Origin: Pseudomonas piscis
GTDB lineage: Bacteria > Pseudomonadota > Gammaproteobacteria > Pseudomonadales > Pseudomonadaceae
DNA: 64,000 bases
Assembly: GCF_009380155.1 (NCBI RefSeq)
Contig: NZ_WHUV01000005.1
Span: 124,001 to 188,000 of the forward strand
Direction: 5' to 3'
The position numbers and the translations under genes are program-made. Shown here in pieces: positions 17,664-26,541 of the stretch. Each line of letters starts with the position of its first letter. Position 1 is the stretch's first letter. The notes below the pieces were generated by a model, which was given only the letters and a program-made list of their open reading frames with translations, had not been told where the DNA came from and ran no database searches.

Positions 17664-19232
17664 TCATGGCTCTGGCGGGTCCTGCCGGTGCATCCGCACC
17701 CGGGTCACCCGCCGTTCCTCGACCGTCATCACCTGGAGGCTCCAGCCCTGCCACTCCAGGCAATCGCCCTTGACCGGCAAGCGGTCCAGCAGGCTCATGA
17801 CCAGCCCGGCCAGGGTCTGGTAATCCTCGGTCGGCTCAGCGGCGAAGCCGGTGCGCTGGCGGATCTGCGCCAGGTTCAAGGCACCGCTGACCAGGAACCC
17901 GCCCTGCTCCTCGACGATGTCCGGACCTTCGATTTCGCTGGCGTCAGGCAACTCGCCAGCGATGGACTCGAGGATGTCGGTCATGCTCAGGACGCCGACG
18001 AAATCGCCGAATTCGTTGATCACGAAGGCGATGTGGGTCGAGGCCTTGCGCATCTGCTCCAGGGCATTGAGGATCGTGAAGCTGTCCAGCAGGTTGATCG
18101 TGGTCCGCGCCAGGTGCGCAAGGTTCGGCTGGTTGCCGGCCAGGTACTCCTTGAGCAGTTCCTTCTTGTGCACGAAGCCCAACGGCTCCTCCACCGCACC
18201 GTCGCGAATCAGCGGCAGGCGTGAGTAGGACGAATGCATCAGTTTCTCGCGGATGCTTTCGGCGTCGTCGGCCAGGTCGATGTAGTCGACGTCGGCACGT
18301 ACCGTCATCAGGCTGCGGATCGGGCGTTCGGCCAGCTGCAGCACGCCGCTGATCATCACCCGCTCGCGGCGGTCGAACAGCTCGTTGGGCGCCGTCTCGT
18401 CGCCTTCCACCAGGTCGGCGATATCCTCGCCCACCTCCTCCGCTGCCAGCTTGCGCCCGCCCAGCAGGCGCATCACCGCGTGGGCCGTACGCTCGCGCAT
18501 CGGCCGCAGGCCCTGCATGGACTTCTTGCGCCGGGCCCGGGCGATCTGGTTGAACAGTTCGATCAGGATCGAGAAACCGATGGCCGCGTACAGGTAGCCC
18601 TTGGGAATGTGGAAGCCCAGGCCTTCGGCGGTCAGGCTGAAGCCGATCATCATCAAGAAGCCCAGGCACAGCATGATCACCGTCGGGTGGCTGTTGACGA
18701 AGCGGGTCAGCGGCTTGCTGGCCACGATCATCACGCCGATGGACACCACCACCGCGATCATCATCACCGCCAGCTCATCGACCATGCCCACGGCAGTGAT
18801 CACCGCGTCCAGGGAGAACACCGCATCGAGCACCACGATCTGCGCCACGATGGGCCAGAACAGCGCATAACCGGCGTTGCTGGCCCGCTGGCTGACATGG
18901 CCCTCAAGGCGCTCGTGCAACTCCATGGTGGCCTTGAACAACAGGAACACACCACCGAACAGCAGGATCAAGTCACGGCCCGAGAAGCTCTTGCCCCATA
19001 CCTCGAACAACGGCTGGGTCAGGGTCACCATCCAGGAGATGCTCGCCAGCAGGCCCAGGCGCATCAGCAACGCCAACGACAGGCCGATGATCCGCGCACG
19101 ATCGCGCTGATGGGGCGGCAGCTTGTCGGCGAGGATGGCGATGAACACCAGGTTGTCGATGCCCAGCACCAGCTCCAGGACGATCAGGGTCAAGAGGCCG
19201 AGCCAGGCCGTGGGGTCTGCGATCCATTCCAT
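17664..19232 (-). CDS. TerC-family membrane protein with CBS pair and CorC/HlyC domain
   Basis: A 522-residue protein. The N-terminal half (about 1-240) is a TerC-type integral membrane domain with the conserved acidic helices LELVLGIDNLVFIAILA and VVLDAVFSLDAVITAVG. The middle (about 300-430) is a CBS-domain pair (MISGVLQLAERPIRSLMTVRADVDYID; FVINEFGDFVGVLSM). The C terminus (about 440-520) is a CorC_HlyC/transporter-associated domain (GGFLVSGALNLAQI). This is the layout of E. coli YegH/YoaE. The family is linked to metal-ion handling, but the substrate is not established. The ATG at 19232 has GGAG nine bases upstream; a longer frame to 19310 would add an unrelated leader. It is monocistronic, ended by the terminator at 17628-17654. 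Confidence 0.88.
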   Translation of the reverse strand: MEWIADPTAWLGLLTLIVLELVLGIDNLVFIAILADKLPPHQRDRARIIGLSLALLMRLGLLASISWMVTLTQPLFEVWGKSFSGRDLILLFGGVFLLFKATMELHERLEGHVSQRASNAGYALFWPIVAQIVVLDAVFSLDAVITAVGMVDELAVMMIAVVVSIGVMIVASKPLTRFVNSHPTVIMLCLGFLMMIGFSLTAEGLGFHIPKGYLYAAIGFSILIELFNQIARARRKKSMQGLRPMRERTAHAVMRLLGGRKLAAEEVGEDIADLVEGDETAPNELFDRRERVMISGVLQLAERPIRSLMTVRADVDYIDLADDAESIREKLMHSSYSRLPLIRDGAVEEPLGFVHKKELLKEYLAGNQPNLAHLARTTINLLDSFTILNALEQMRKASTHIAFVINEFGDFVGVLSMTDILESIAGELPDASEIEGPDIVEEQGGFLVSGALNLAQIRQRTGFAAEPTEDYQTLAGLVMSLLDRLPVKGDCLEWQGWSLQVMTVEERRVTRVRMHRQDPPEP

Positions 19233-19727
19233 AACGTAGGTCTCCGGAAAACTCAGGCGGCCAGGCGCGACAAGACGCCAAGGCGCAGGGCCTTGGGGAC
19301 GGGCTGGCAAAGATGGGGAACGGCGGATGCCGGATAAGCACGGCCACTGCTGTGGCGGCCTGAACGCCTGCGCCTCAGGAGGGCGGGATGACGTGGGAAG
19401 TCAGGGGGGAAAGCGAGATGAGAGCGCCGATTGGGAGGCTCCGAGAGCGTGTTCATGCATGTCCTGAGTGAAAAAACGGATTTGGAGATTACAAGGCATG
19501 GGCCTCGCAGCCCCAGCGGCAAATCATTACAAGATTTTATCCGCCTCCCAGCGCGCTTAGTGTAGCCACTGCCCCAGGCTGCGCACGGCTCGGTACGAGC
19601 CGCCCGAATGGGGTCCGCAATTGGCTTGATACAACGCTGCGGCCGCTACGCGCCCGTGTAGAGCCTCGCAAGCTCGGCAGCGGCTACACGAGGATTTACC
19701 GGGACAGAGCGATTGCCGAAGTGGCGG
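19233..19727. other. Intergenic region between TerC-family and LysR genes
   Basis: About 500 bases without a convincing gene. The TerC-gene-proximal half (19233-19500) should hold that gene's promoter; no clear -10/-35 pair could be assigned. The other half carries the palindromic repeat units annotated at 19561-19690. Confidence 0.6.
19561..19690. repeat. Pair of inverted intergenic palindromic repeats (REP-like)
   Basis: Two related units beginning TGTAGCC-CTGCC lie in opposite orientation. Unit one starts at 19561 and includes a perfect hairpin GGCTCG-GTA-CGAGCC at 19587-19601. Unit two, 19655-19690, is bounded by CGTGTAG and CTACACG and contains GAGC/GCTC inner arms. This style of GTAG-N-CTAC palindrome is typical of the dispersed intergenic repeats of P. 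fluorescens-group genomes. The exact family cannot be assigned without a genome-wide comparison. Confidence 0.65.
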
Positions 19728-20603
19728 TCAGCGGCGGTATTCGCGGCGCACTTGCTCGATGTAGCGAGTCACCGCCGGGGCCTGCTCGAAACGCCGATGG
19801 ACCAGCGACAGCCAGGAAGAAGCCGAGCTACCCAGGATAGGTCGGTACAGGACATGGGGCAGGCTCAGGTGGCCCACCACCGACTCCGGCACCACGGCGA
19901 CACCCTGCCCCAGGGATACCAGGGCCAGCACTGCCACCAGGCCACCGGGCTGTACACCGAGCTTGGGGGCGTAGCCGCCCTCAGCCGCCACCTGCAAGGT
20001 GCCGTTGATCTGTTCCGGCAGGATGAAGGTTTCGTTGAGCAGGTGCTCGCAGGCGATCTGCGGCAGGCGGCACAGCCAGGACTGCGCCGGCAACGCCAGG
20101 ACGAAACCCTCGGCCTCCAGGCGGATCGCCTCCACCCCTTCCGGCAAGGTCATGGGCGAACGGATGTAGCCGATGTCCAGGCGACCGTCGGCGATCCGCG
20201 CTGGCAAGGTGGGCATGGGGCACTCGCGCACATTGAGGCTGACATCCGGGCAGTCGCGGACGAACTCCTGCACCTGCTTTTGCAGCACCCCCGAGTACAC
20301 CGCCGAGGCCACGTAGCCCAGCTCGATATGGCCGATCTCGCCGCGGCCGGCGCGCTGGGCGTTGCGCTGCGCCAGCTCGAACTGGCGTACCGTGGCCTCG
20401 GCCTCCAGCAGCAAGGTGGCGCCGGCCTCGGTCAGGCTGACCTCGCGCTGCTGGCGCAGGAACAGCCGCGTGCCCAGGGCCTGCTCCATGTCCTGGATTT
20501 GCCGGCTCAGGGTCGGTGGCGCGATGCCCAGTTGCTCGGCGGCCCGGGTGAAGTTGCGCTGGCGCGCCACCGCCAGGAAATAGCGAAAGTGTCGGATGTC
20601 CAT
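19728..20603 (-). CDS. LysR-family transcriptional regulator
   Basis: A 291-residue protein. The winged helix-turn-helix fills residues 1-60 (MDIRHFRYFLAVARQRNFTRAAEQLGIAPPTLSRQIQDME). The two-lobed effector domain follows (IELGYVASAVYSGVL to the end). The first methionine of the conserved LysR start, at 20603, is chosen although its ribosome site is weak; the frame is open to 20660. It is divergent from the GlcG-like gene and DHA2 exporter at 20707-22742, which it probably controls. An 8-bp inverted repeat lies just upstream. The hydrophobic effector-domain type resembles BenM/CatM-like regulators of aromatic metabolism, but the inducer is unknown. Confidence 0.88.
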   Translation of the reverse strand: MDIRHFRYFLAVARQRNFTRAAEQLGIAPPTLSRQIQDMEQALGTRLFLRQQREVSLTEAGATLLLEAEATVRQFELAQRNAQRAGRGEIGHIELGYVASAVYSGVLQKQVQEFVRDCPDVSLNVRECPMPTLPARIADGRLDIGYIRSPMTLPEGVEAIRLEAEGFVLALPAQSWLCRLPQIACEHLLNETFILPEQINGTLQVAAEGGYAPKLGVQPGGLVAVLALVSLGQGVAVVPESVVGHLSLPHVLYRPILGSSASSWLSLVHRRFEQAPAVTRYIEQVRREYRR

Positions 20604-20608
20604 GGATG

Positions 20609-20649
20609 CGTTAGCCAAAAGGTAATGAACTTGCCGCCAGAGGCTAACG
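20609..20649. promoter_or_regulatory. Inverted repeat, candidate LysR operator
   Basis: CGTTAGCC (20609-20616) is the exact reverse complement of GGCTAACG (20642-20649), with a 25-base spacer, in the divergent promoter between the LysR gene and the gene at 20707. The spacing suits a two-site LysR-type binding region. Not proven. Confidence 0.45.
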
Positions 20650-20706
20650 AACTGCGCCAATGGCCGGGATAAGCTCCCAGGACCTCCACACTAGAGAGCC
20701 CATGCC

Positions 20707-21204
20707 ATGCGCGTCAAACCTCTGCTTCTGGCCATGATCACCTGCTGCAGCCTGCAAGGGGCGGTAGCGGCAGAAACCCAAGCGTCCGTTGCCCACAAGG
20801 CAATCCTTACCCTGGACCGAGCCCAGGACCTGCTCAAGGCCGCCCAGGAAACCGCCCGGGCCAAGGGTTGGCCCTGTGCCGTGGTGATAGTCGACGACGG
20901 CGGCTGGCCGGTTCTGGGCGCACGCATGGATGGCGCGCCGGTGGTCGCCGGGATCGAACTGGCCCAGGGCAAGGCGCGCACCTCGGCGTTGTTTCGCCGC
21001 CCCTCGGGCGATCTGGAAAACGCCATCAACGGCGGGCGCCCGGCGGCCCTCAGTGCCGGCCTGCTGATGATGAAAGGCGCCCAGCCGATCGTGCTCGAGG
21101 GCCAGGTGGTGGGCGCCATCGGGGTCAGCGCCGACACCCCGGCCCACGATGATGAAATCGCCCTCGCGGCCCTGGCCAGCCTTGGCCGGCAGAGTGCGCC
21201 ATGA
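20707..21204 (+). CDS. GlcG/HbpS-family periplasmic protein (DUF336)
   Basis: A 165-residue protein with a cleavable signal peptide (MRVKPLLLAMITCCSLQGAV, cut after AVA) and one GlcG/HbpS domain: LTLDRAQDLLKAAQETARAKG, VVIVDDGGWPVLGARMDGA, INGGRPAAL and GAIGVSADTP are hallmark segments. Members of this family include haem-binding HbpS and proteins in glycolate or aromatic-compound loci; a defined catalytic role is lacking. Its stop overlaps the start of the exporter gene by four bases (ATGA), so the two are co-translated. Expression is probably set by the divergent LysR regulator. Confidence 0.85.
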   Translation: MRVKPLLLAMITCCSLQGAVAAETQASVAHKAILTLDRAQDLLKAAQETARAKGWPCAVVIVDDGGWPVLGARMDGAPVVAGIELAQGKARTSALFRRPSGDLENAINGGRPAALSAGLLMMKGAQPIVLEGQVVGAIGVSADTPAHDDEIALAALASLGRQSAP

Positions 21205-22742
21205 GCACCTCCGGCAACCCGCGCCTGACCCTGCTGACCGCCTCCGGTGTCTGCTCGCTGATCATCCTGGACACCAACATCGTCGCCGTGGCGCTGCCCA
21301 GCATCGCCCGGGACCTGGGCGCCGACTTCGCCGATATCGAATGGGTGGTCAGCGCCTACATGCTGGCCTTCGCCGCCCTGCTGCTCCCGGCCGGCAGCCT
21401 GGCCGACCGCTTTGGCCGCAAGCGCACCCTGCTCTGCGGCCTGGGTTTGTTCATCCTCGCCTCCGTGGGCTGCGGCGCCGCGCCCACGGCCCTGCTGCTG
21501 GACCTGGCGCGGGCACTCAAGGGAATAGGCGCGGCGCTGCTGCTGACCTCGGCCCTGGCGACCATCGGCCATGTCTTTCACGACGAAACGGAACGCGCCA
21601 GGGCCTGGGCCTTCTGGGGCGGCTGCATGGGTTTGGCGATGACCACCGCGCCGACGATCGGCGGCCTGATCACCCAGTACCTGGGCTGGCGCTGGATCTT
21701 CTACTTCAACTTGCCGGTGGGCGCCCTGCTGCTCTGGTGCGTCATGCGCCAGGTGCCGGAATCCCGCGATACCCGGGCGGCGCGCCTGGATCCCTGGGGC
21801 AGCCTGGTGTTCAGCGCCAGCCTGCTGTGCCTGATCTGGGGCCTGATCGAGGCCAACCGCATCGGCTGGGGCAATCCGGCTACTGTCCTGCGCCTGCTGG
21901 CCGGGTTGGCGCTGCTGGGCCTGTTCGTGCTGGTCGAGCGCCTGCAACAAAGGCCCATGGTGGACTTGCAGCTGTTGCGCCATCCACGCTTCATCGGCGC
22001 CTTGCTGGGCATGTTCGCCTACGCCGGCTGCGCCCAGGTGATGATGACCCTGCTGCCGTTCTACCTGCAGAACGGCCTGGGCTTCTCGGCCATCGCCTCG
22101 GGGCTGGGCATGCTGCCCTTCGCCTTGACCATGCTGGTCTGCCCGCGGATCGGCGCACGCCTGGCCGGGCGCTATCCGCCCGCCACGCTGATGGCCGCCG
22201 GGCTGGCCCTGGTGGGCAGCGGCAACCTGCTCAGCGCCTGGGCCGTGCAGGTCGGCGGCTACTCGGCCTTCGCCCTGGCGATCGCGGTGACCGGAGCCGG
22301 GGCCGGCCTGCTCAACGGCGATACGCAGAAGAACATCATGGCCTGCGTCCCCCGAGAACGTACCGGCATGGCCTCGGGGCTGAGCACCACCATGCGCTTC
22401 AGCGCCATCATGCTGGCCATCGGCGTGTTCGGCGCACTGTTGGGCAACCACACCCGGCAACTGCTGCAAGGCAATTTGCAACAGGTCCCCGGGCCCTGGT
22501 TGGCCCAGGCTCCGGAGATCGCCTCGCGGGTGGTGGCCGGCGACATGCAAGGTGCCCTGGCCGGGTTGCCCGAGAGTGCCCGTCCGCTGGTCGAGCCCCT
22601 GGCCCTGCAGGCCTTCACCGGTGGCTTCGGCCTGGTCCTGGCGGTGGCTGGCGGCCTGGCCCTGCTGGGCGCGCTGGTGGTGGGACGGCTGATGCGTAAC
22701 CCCTTGCCGCAGGCCCGGGGCCTGGCCATGGAAAGCCGCTAG
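21201..22742 (+). CDS. DHA2-family (EmrB/QacA-like) MFS drug exporter
   Basis: A 513-residue, 14-helix major-facilitator protein. The N-terminal helix has the DHA2 motif LDTNIVAVALPSIARDLG with the membrane aspartate. The loop 2-3 motif is GSLADRFGRKRTLL, and GARLAGRYPPATLM lies in the second half. Such proteins expel hydrophobic drugs using the proton gradient. No membrane-fusion partner (EmrA) gene is adjacent, so it may act alone in the inner membrane. It is translationally coupled to the preceding GlcG-like gene. Substrate unknown. Confidence 0.9.
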   Translation: MSTSGNPRLTLLTASGVCSLIILDTNIVAVALPSIARDLGADFADIEWVVSAYMLAFAALLLPAGSLADRFGRKRTLLCGLGLFILASVGCGAAPTALLLDLARALKGIGAALLLTSALATIGHVFHDETERARAWAFWGGCMGLAMTTAPTIGGLITQYLGWRWIFYFNLPVGALLLWCVMRQVPESRDTRAARLDPWGSLVFSASLLCLIWGLIEANRIGWGNPATVLRLLAGLALLGLFVLVERLQQRPMVDLQLLRHPRFIGALLGMFAYAGCAQVMMTLLPFYLQNGLGFSAIASGLGMLPFALTMLVCPRIGARLAGRYPPATLMAAGLALVGSGNLLSAWAVQVGGYSAFALAIAVTGAGAGLLNGDTQKNIMACVPRERTGMASGLSTTMRFSAIMLAIGVFGALLGNHTRQLLQGNLQQVPGPWLAQAPEIASRVVAGDMQGALAGLPESARPLVEPLALQAFTGGFGLVLAVAGGLALLGALVVGRLMRNPLPQARGLAMESR

Positions 22743-22889
22743 GCAGCGCCCTCCAGGCGCCTGACCAGCACCTGGCCGGCACCCGGAAGGCGCTTGCAAT
22801 TTCATAACATTGAGCCAATTGCCGGGGCTGCGAACCCACGGTTAAGGTGCGCCCTGCAATCGGCTTCACCGTCAGGAGACACCTTGGCC

Positions 22890-23093
22890 ATGCACCGCGA
22901 ATCACCTGCTGCTCCCTCTCCGGCCCCGATCAAGGTCGAGCTGCTGCCCCATGACCCGCAACGGACCGAACAGGCGCGGCAGATCGCCCAGGCCCCGCAC
23001 CCGGACGACTCCCATGCCTACAGCGATTGCAAGGACGCCTGGATCCAGCAGGTACAGGCCCAGGCCCTGATCGAACGCCAGCGCCGCCACTGA
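22890..23093 (+). CDS. Small conserved-looking hypothetical protein
   Basis: A 67-residue hydrophilic protein (MHRESPAAPSPAPIKVELL...) with no signal peptide or membrane helix. AGGAGA lies upstream; either the ATG at 22890 or an in-frame TTG at 22884 could initiate. It ends 19 bases before the FAD oxidoreductase gene and is probably co-transcribed with it. It contains one cysteine (SDCKDAW) and a Gln/Arg-rich helical tail. No function can be suggested. Confidence 0.6.
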   Translation: MHRESPAAPSPAPIKVELLPHDPQRTEQARQIAQAPHPDDSHAYSDCKDAWIQQVQAQALIERQRRH

Positions 23094-23112
23094 CCACATC
23101 TACGAGGTAGCT

Positions 23113-24162
23113 ATGCAGCATCCACGGGTAATAGTGCTGGGCGCCGGGATCGTCGGCGCCGCCATCGCCTACCACCTGGCCCGCCAGGGCGCCCAGGTGA
23201 CCGTCCTGGAGCAGGACACTCCCGGCTCGGGCGTCACGCGCCACTCCTTCGCCTGGATCAACCCCCACGGGGAATACCCCAGCCCCGTGAGGCCCCTGCG
23301 CGAACAGGCGCTGACCGATTACCGGCGCCTGGAGCAGGAGCTGCCGGGCCTGCGGATCAACTGGTCCGGCGCGCTGTGCTATTACCAGGCGAACGCCATG
23401 CAACCCACCGCAATGCCCTGCGGGTCGACGCGCCAGTGGCTCGATCGCCAGCGGATCGCCCAACTCGAGCCCAACCTGCAGGCCGTACCGGAACGCGCGC
23501 AGTTCGCCCCCGGCGAAGGCAGCCTCGACCCGGTGGCCACCACCCTGTGCCTGCTCGAAGGCGCCCGCGCCCATGGCGCGCAAGTGCTGACCCAAGTCTC
23601 GGTGCTGGAGCTGCAAGTAGAAGGCCAGCAAGGGATCGGCGTGACCACCGCCGCCGGGGTCTATCAGGCCGACCACCTGGTACTGGCCACCGGTTGCGGC
23701 ACCCCGGCCCTGCTGGAGTCGCTGGGCATCGAACTGCCCATGCACGCTTCGCCATCGATCCTGCTACGCCTGGACGCCCCTCGGGGGCTGGTCAAGACCC
23801 TGATTTCCAACGACCAGCTGGAGGTGCGCGAAGCCCCTGACGGCAGTCTGCTGGCAGCCGAGGACCACCTCGATGACGCAACGCCCGAGGCCATCGCCCA
23901 GCAAGCACTGGCCAGCATCCGCCAGGCCCTGCGTGGTGCCGAGGCGGTGACCTTGCGCAGCGTCGAAGTAGGCCAGCGGCCGATGCCCGATGACCAGGTA
24001 CCGATCATCGGCCCGCTCGCCCAGTACCCCGGGTTGTACCTGGCGGTGATGCACGCCGGGGTGACCCTGGCACCGATCGTCGGGCGTCTGGTCAGCCAGG
24101 AACTTTCGGGTCACCGCTGCGCGGAACTCGAACCCTGCCGCCCGAGCCGTTTCGGCCTCTGA
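23113..24162 (+). CDS. FAD-dependent oxidoreductase, DAO/GlyA-oxidase family
   Basis: A 349-residue flavoprotein with an N-terminal dinucleotide-binding fold (VIVLGAGIVGAAIAYHLARQGAQV, glycines near 10-15), the second FAD contact VLATGCGTPALL and a C-terminal HAGVTLAP loop typical of D-amino-acid-oxidase-fold enzymes. These oxidise the C-N bond of an amino acid or amine with FAD in the cytoplasm. The start has GAGGTAG upstream. The substrate cannot be told from sequence. It probably forms an operon with the small gene at 22890. Confidence 0.85.
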   Translation: MQHPRVIVLGAGIVGAAIAYHLARQGAQVTVLEQDTPGSGVTRHSFAWINPHGEYPSPVRPLREQALTDYRRLEQELPGLRINWSGALCYYQANAMQPTAMPCGSTRQWLDRQRIAQLEPNLQAVPERAQFAPGEGSLDPVATTLCLLEGARAHGAQVLTQVSVLELQVEGQQGIGVTTAAGVYQADHLVLATGCGTPALLESLGIELPMHASPSILLRLDAPRGLVKTLISNDQLEVREAPDGSLLAAEDHLDDATPEAIAQQALASIRQALRGAEAVTLRSVEVGQRPMPDDQVPIIGPLAQYPGLYLAVMHAGVTLAPIVGRLVSQELSGHRCAELEPCRPSRFGL

Positions 24163-24192
24163 GCCAGGCCACCAACGGCGCCGGAGCGCAGG

Positions 24193-26400
24193 TCAGAAGC
24201 TGGCCTTGGCACTCAGGCGCAGGCTGCGCGGCTCGCCCCACAAGCCCTGGCTGTAGAAGCCCAGTTGCTCGTAGTAACGCTTGTCGAACAGGTTATCCAG
24301 GTTGGCACTGACCGACAGGTTGTCATTGACCTGGTAACGCGCCATCAGGCTGGTCAAGGCATAGGCGCCCTGGCCCACATCGGTCAGGCCCCGCGGGCTG
24401 GACACCCGGTTGCGCGAGGTCCGGCTGTTCCAGGTGGTGCCACCGCCCAGGGTCAGTTGGTCCAGCACACCCGAGAGCCGATAGGTGGTGAACAGCTTGA
24501 ACTGGGTCCTGGGGAACTCGGTGTTGATCGCCCGGCCATCGCCATTGCGGGCGATGAAGTGGGTATAGCTGGCGGACAGGTTCCAGGCATCGCTGAGCTG
24601 GCCACTCAGGTCCAGGTCGAAACCATCGACCCGCGCCCCGGTGCCGGCCTTGTAGGCCTGCTCGTTGGGCCGCCCTTGCACGTTCACCCCGGGGATGGCT
24701 TCGGCCAGCCCTTCCTGCTGGGTGCGGTAGACCGCCAGCGCGGCGTTGAGCCGTCCCTCCAGGTAGGCCGCCTTGAGCCCTACCTCGTAGCTGTCGCCAG
24801 TCACCGGATCGAGGATGCTGCCGTTGGCGCCACGGGCGTTCTGCTGGTTGAAGATGCTGGTGTAGCTGGCGTAGGCGCTGTAGGTGGAATCGATGTCGTA
24901 GATCAGCCCGGCATAGGGCGTGACTTCATTCTTGTAGCGGTACTGGCGCTGGGCGCCGTAGTAGTTCTGGTCGATCCGCCAGTCGCTGATCCGCGCCCCG
25001 AGAATCAAGTGCAACGGATCGGCCAGGGACAGCCGGGTCACCAGGTAGCCACCGGTCTGCCGGGTATGGGTGGCATCGCCCGAGGATCGGGTGCGTGACC
25101 ACGCCGGCTCGGGGATCCGGCCGTTGCGCCAGTCGGTGAAGCTGCCCAGGGCCGGGGTTCTGCCAGCGGGCTGGTACTGGTCGATGTTCAGGTCGTCGTC
25201 AATGCTCATCCAGCCCAGGCCCAGCTCGTGCCCGCGCCCCAGCAACTGGAACGGCCCGCTGGCCGTCACATGCCAGGTATCGCGGCTGCGTTCGCCGTCG
25301 TAGTTGAGGAAATTGACCCGCATCCCCAGGCCGCTGGTGCGGTCCGGAAAACCACCGCGAAACAGCGAGTGCATGTCATAGCCACCCTCGTAACGGCTGT
25401 AGGCCGTACGCAGTTTCCAGTCGTTGTCCAGGGTGTGCTCCAGGTCGACGAAGGCCGTGGTGGACTCACTGCCGGTCCGGCTCCAGCGGGTGTTGTTGGC
25501 GGTCGAACGGCCGAAGTCGGTGCGCGAGCCATCGCTGTAGAACAACGGAAAACCACTGCCCATGCCCCGCACCCGGTTGCGCTGGTATTCCAGGCTGGTG
25601 GTCAGCCGGGTGCTGGGGCTCAGCTCGGCGCTGATCACCCCATAGAGCGTGCGTGAGTCGTTTTCCAGATAGTTCACGTAGCTGTCTTTTTCCGAGTAGG
25701 CCGCCACCAGCCGCGCCGCCACCCTCCCATCCGCCGCCAGGGGCAGCGACAGATCGAAATCACCGCGCCGCTCCCCCCAGCGTCCGGCGCCGGCCGAGCC
25801 GCTGATGGCGAAATCCGCCAGCGGCTTTTTACGCACGAAATTCACCGCTGCCGAAGGGTTGCCGGCGCCGGTCAGCAGCCCCGTGGAACCGCGCACGATT
25901 TCCACCCGGTCGTAGATGGCCGAGTCCATGTCGGTGGCACCGAAGTTCCACAGGTTGTTGATGGGCGATGCCAGGCCGTCGAACTGGAAGTTGTCGATGG
26001 CGAAACCCCGGGCGGAAAACGCCAGGCGATTGCTGTCGCTGCGGGTATAGGAAATCCCCGGGGCGCTGGCCAGGATCTCGGCGGTGGTGGCCAGGCCCTG
26101 GTCCTCGATGCGCTGGCGGGTGACGACGCTGACCGATTGCGGGGTCTCGCGGATCGACAGCGGCAGGCCGATGGCCGTGGACATGGCGCCGGTGGTGTAG
26201 CTGCCGGAGTCCTCGGTAGTCTCGCCCAGTTCCTGCTCGCCCTGCACTTTCAGCGTGGGTAGCACCAATGAAGCGTTCGACTTGGAGCGGCGGTCAGGTT
26301 CTTCGGCCGAAGCCGAGAGGGACACCAGCAAGCCACCGAACACGGCGGCGGGCAGGCAATGGGCACGACGCGGGAAAGCGCGGGAGTCTGGGCAATACAT
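24193..26400 (-). CDS. TonB-dependent siderophore receptor
   Basis: A 735-residue outer-membrane receptor with a signal peptide (cut near SASAEEPD), a TonB box-like stretch before the plug (PTLKVQGEQELGE), a plug domain (LPLSIRETPQSVSVVTRQRIEDQGL; VEIVRGSTGLLTGAGNPSAAVNF) and a beta-barrel ending in phenylalanine (LRLSAKASF). No N-terminal STN signalling domain is present, so it does not drive its own sigma factor. The sequence style is that of the FhuE/FpvB/FoxA group for hydroxamate siderophores. An AraC regulator gene lies just upstream on the same strand. The ligand is not assigned. The ATG at 26400 has a poor ribosome site. Confidence 0.9.
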   Translation of the reverse strand: MYCPDSRAFPRRAHCLPAAVFGGLLVSLSASAEEPDRRSKSNASLVLPTLKVQGEQELGETTEDSGSYTTGAMSTAIGLPLSIRETPQSVSVVTRQRIEDQGLATTAEILASAPGISYTRSDSNRLAFSARGFAIDNFQFDGLASPINNLWNFGATDMDSAIYDRVEIVRGSTGLLTGAGNPSAAVNFVRKKPLADFAISGSAGAGRWGERRGDFDLSLPLAADGRVAARLVAAYSEKDSYVNYLENDSRTLYGVISAELSPSTRLTTSLEYQRNRVRGMGSGFPLFYSDGSRTDFGRSTANNTRWSRTGSESTTAFVDLEHTLDNDWKLRTAYSRYEGGYDMHSLFRGGFPDRTSGLGMRVNFLNYDGERSRDTWHVTASGPFQLLGRGHELGLGWMSIDDDLNIDQYQPAGRTPALGSFTDWRNGRIPEPAWSRTRSSGDATHTRQTGGYLVTRLSLADPLHLILGARISDWRIDQNYYGAQRQYRYKNEVTPYAGLIYDIDSTYSAYASYTSIFNQQNARGANGSILDPVTGDSYEVGLKAAYLEGRLNAALAVYRTQQEGLAEAIPGVNVQGRPNEQAYKAGTGARVDGFDLDLSGQLSDAWNLSASYTHFIARNGDGRAINTEFPRTQFKLFTTYRLSGVLDQLTLGGGTTWNSRTSRNRVSSPRGLTDVGQGAYALTSLMARYQVNDNLSVSANLDNLFDKRYYEQLGFYSQGLWGEPRSLRLSAKASF

Positions 26401-26541
26401 AGGAATGGTTATCCGATGAATACTATTGTCGGATGCGCATTATTCACATCCATATCCCGTCCAGGTTTTGCCAGATGCCGAGGATGTTATGGGCGCTGCC
26501 GGGTTCGACACGGATAAGCGCCGCCAAGCCGTCGCGGGCCT

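Noticed and set aside
15129..18224. Long plus-strand frame crossing fitB, fitA and the TerC gene
   Set aside because: It spans several real genes and a strong terminator in antisense; shadow only.
26401..26541. Possible Fur box upstream of the receptor at 24193
   Set aside because: Best alignment gives only about 9 of 19 consensus matches, near what an AT-rich stretch gives by chance.
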